From Microbacterium sp. SORGH_AS_0888 (GTDB lineage Bacteria > Actinomycetota > Actinomycetes > Actinomycetales > Microbacteriaceae), in NCBI RefSeq assembly GCF_030818905.1, contig NZ_JAUTAZ010000001.1:1488001-1552000 (forward strand): a stretch of DNA of 64,000 bases, read 5' to 3'. Positions 61,856 to 64,000 of the stretch are shown one piece after another (the stretch's first letter is position 1; each line of letters begins with the position of its first letter). The notes below the pieces were generated by a model. That model was given only the letters and a program-made list of their open reading frames with translations, was not told the origin of the DNA and did not search any database. Position numbers and translations under genes: made by a program.

Positions 61856-64000
<2,145 letters not shown>

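Overview
The window is chromosomal DNA from a high-GC Gram-positive actinobacterium, most likely Microbacteriaceae and close to Microbacterium. This rests on strong GC bias, many GTG starts with 1-4 nt start/stop overlaps, actinobacterial-type ribosomal proteins with Ala/Lys/Glu-rich tails, an AldO-like alditol oxidase and DUF4012/FHA-type membrane proteins. No rRNA, tRNA, CRISPR, phage or transposase genes were seen.

Layout. 1-5801 (+): the end of a peptide-type ABC transporter operon (solute-binding protein, permease, a permease-ATPase fusion, a second ATPase) coupled to a metal-dependent amidohydrolase. 5811-5846: a bidirectional terminator. 5850-12169 (-): a tightly coupled catabolic operon (class V aminotransferase-like enzyme, MSOX-type flavin oxidase, gamma-glutamyltransferase, copper/topaquinone amine oxidase, small membrane protein) behind a promoter with two GGATCC palindromes. 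12408-17015: small hypothetical genes, an old yellow enzyme, an alditol oxidase and a membrane glycosyltransferase. 17184-22492: a histidine kinase flanked by two copies of a convergent pair (membrane protein with degenerate GGDEF-like domain, lipoprotein). 22569-26548: DUF4012 protein, a cell-surface protein, an EEP-family phosphatase/nuclease and truA.

26834-52222 (-) is the large ribosomal region in actinobacterial order: rpsL-rpsG-fusA-tuf, then a surface protein with an LPATG sorting signal, then rpsJ to rplO, secY-adk-map, a DsbA-like protein, a secreted lamin-tail-domain protein, infA-rpmJ-rpsM-rpsK-rpoA-rplQ. rpsN and rpsD are missing from their common slots. 52500-57410 holds membrane/envelope proteins of unknown function, including an FHA protein and a convergent pair of related small envelope proteins. 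57481-57834 is an eroded alpha/beta hydrolase. 57939-64000 is rpoC and the 3' part of rpoB.

Two cautions. At least six otherwise intact genes, including the essential adk, are interrupted by small indels, mostly an extra base in a GGG/CCC run, so assembly or base-calling error is likely. Most small-gene functions are unknown. The best leads are the amine/gamma-glutamyl operon with its transporter, the duplicated module around the orphan histidine kinase, an 11-bp-phased CGCAAGA repeat at two loci, a PHO-box-like triplet plus a hairpin that buries the ribosome binding site of the lamin-tail protein, and a dispersed 77-bp palindromic element.
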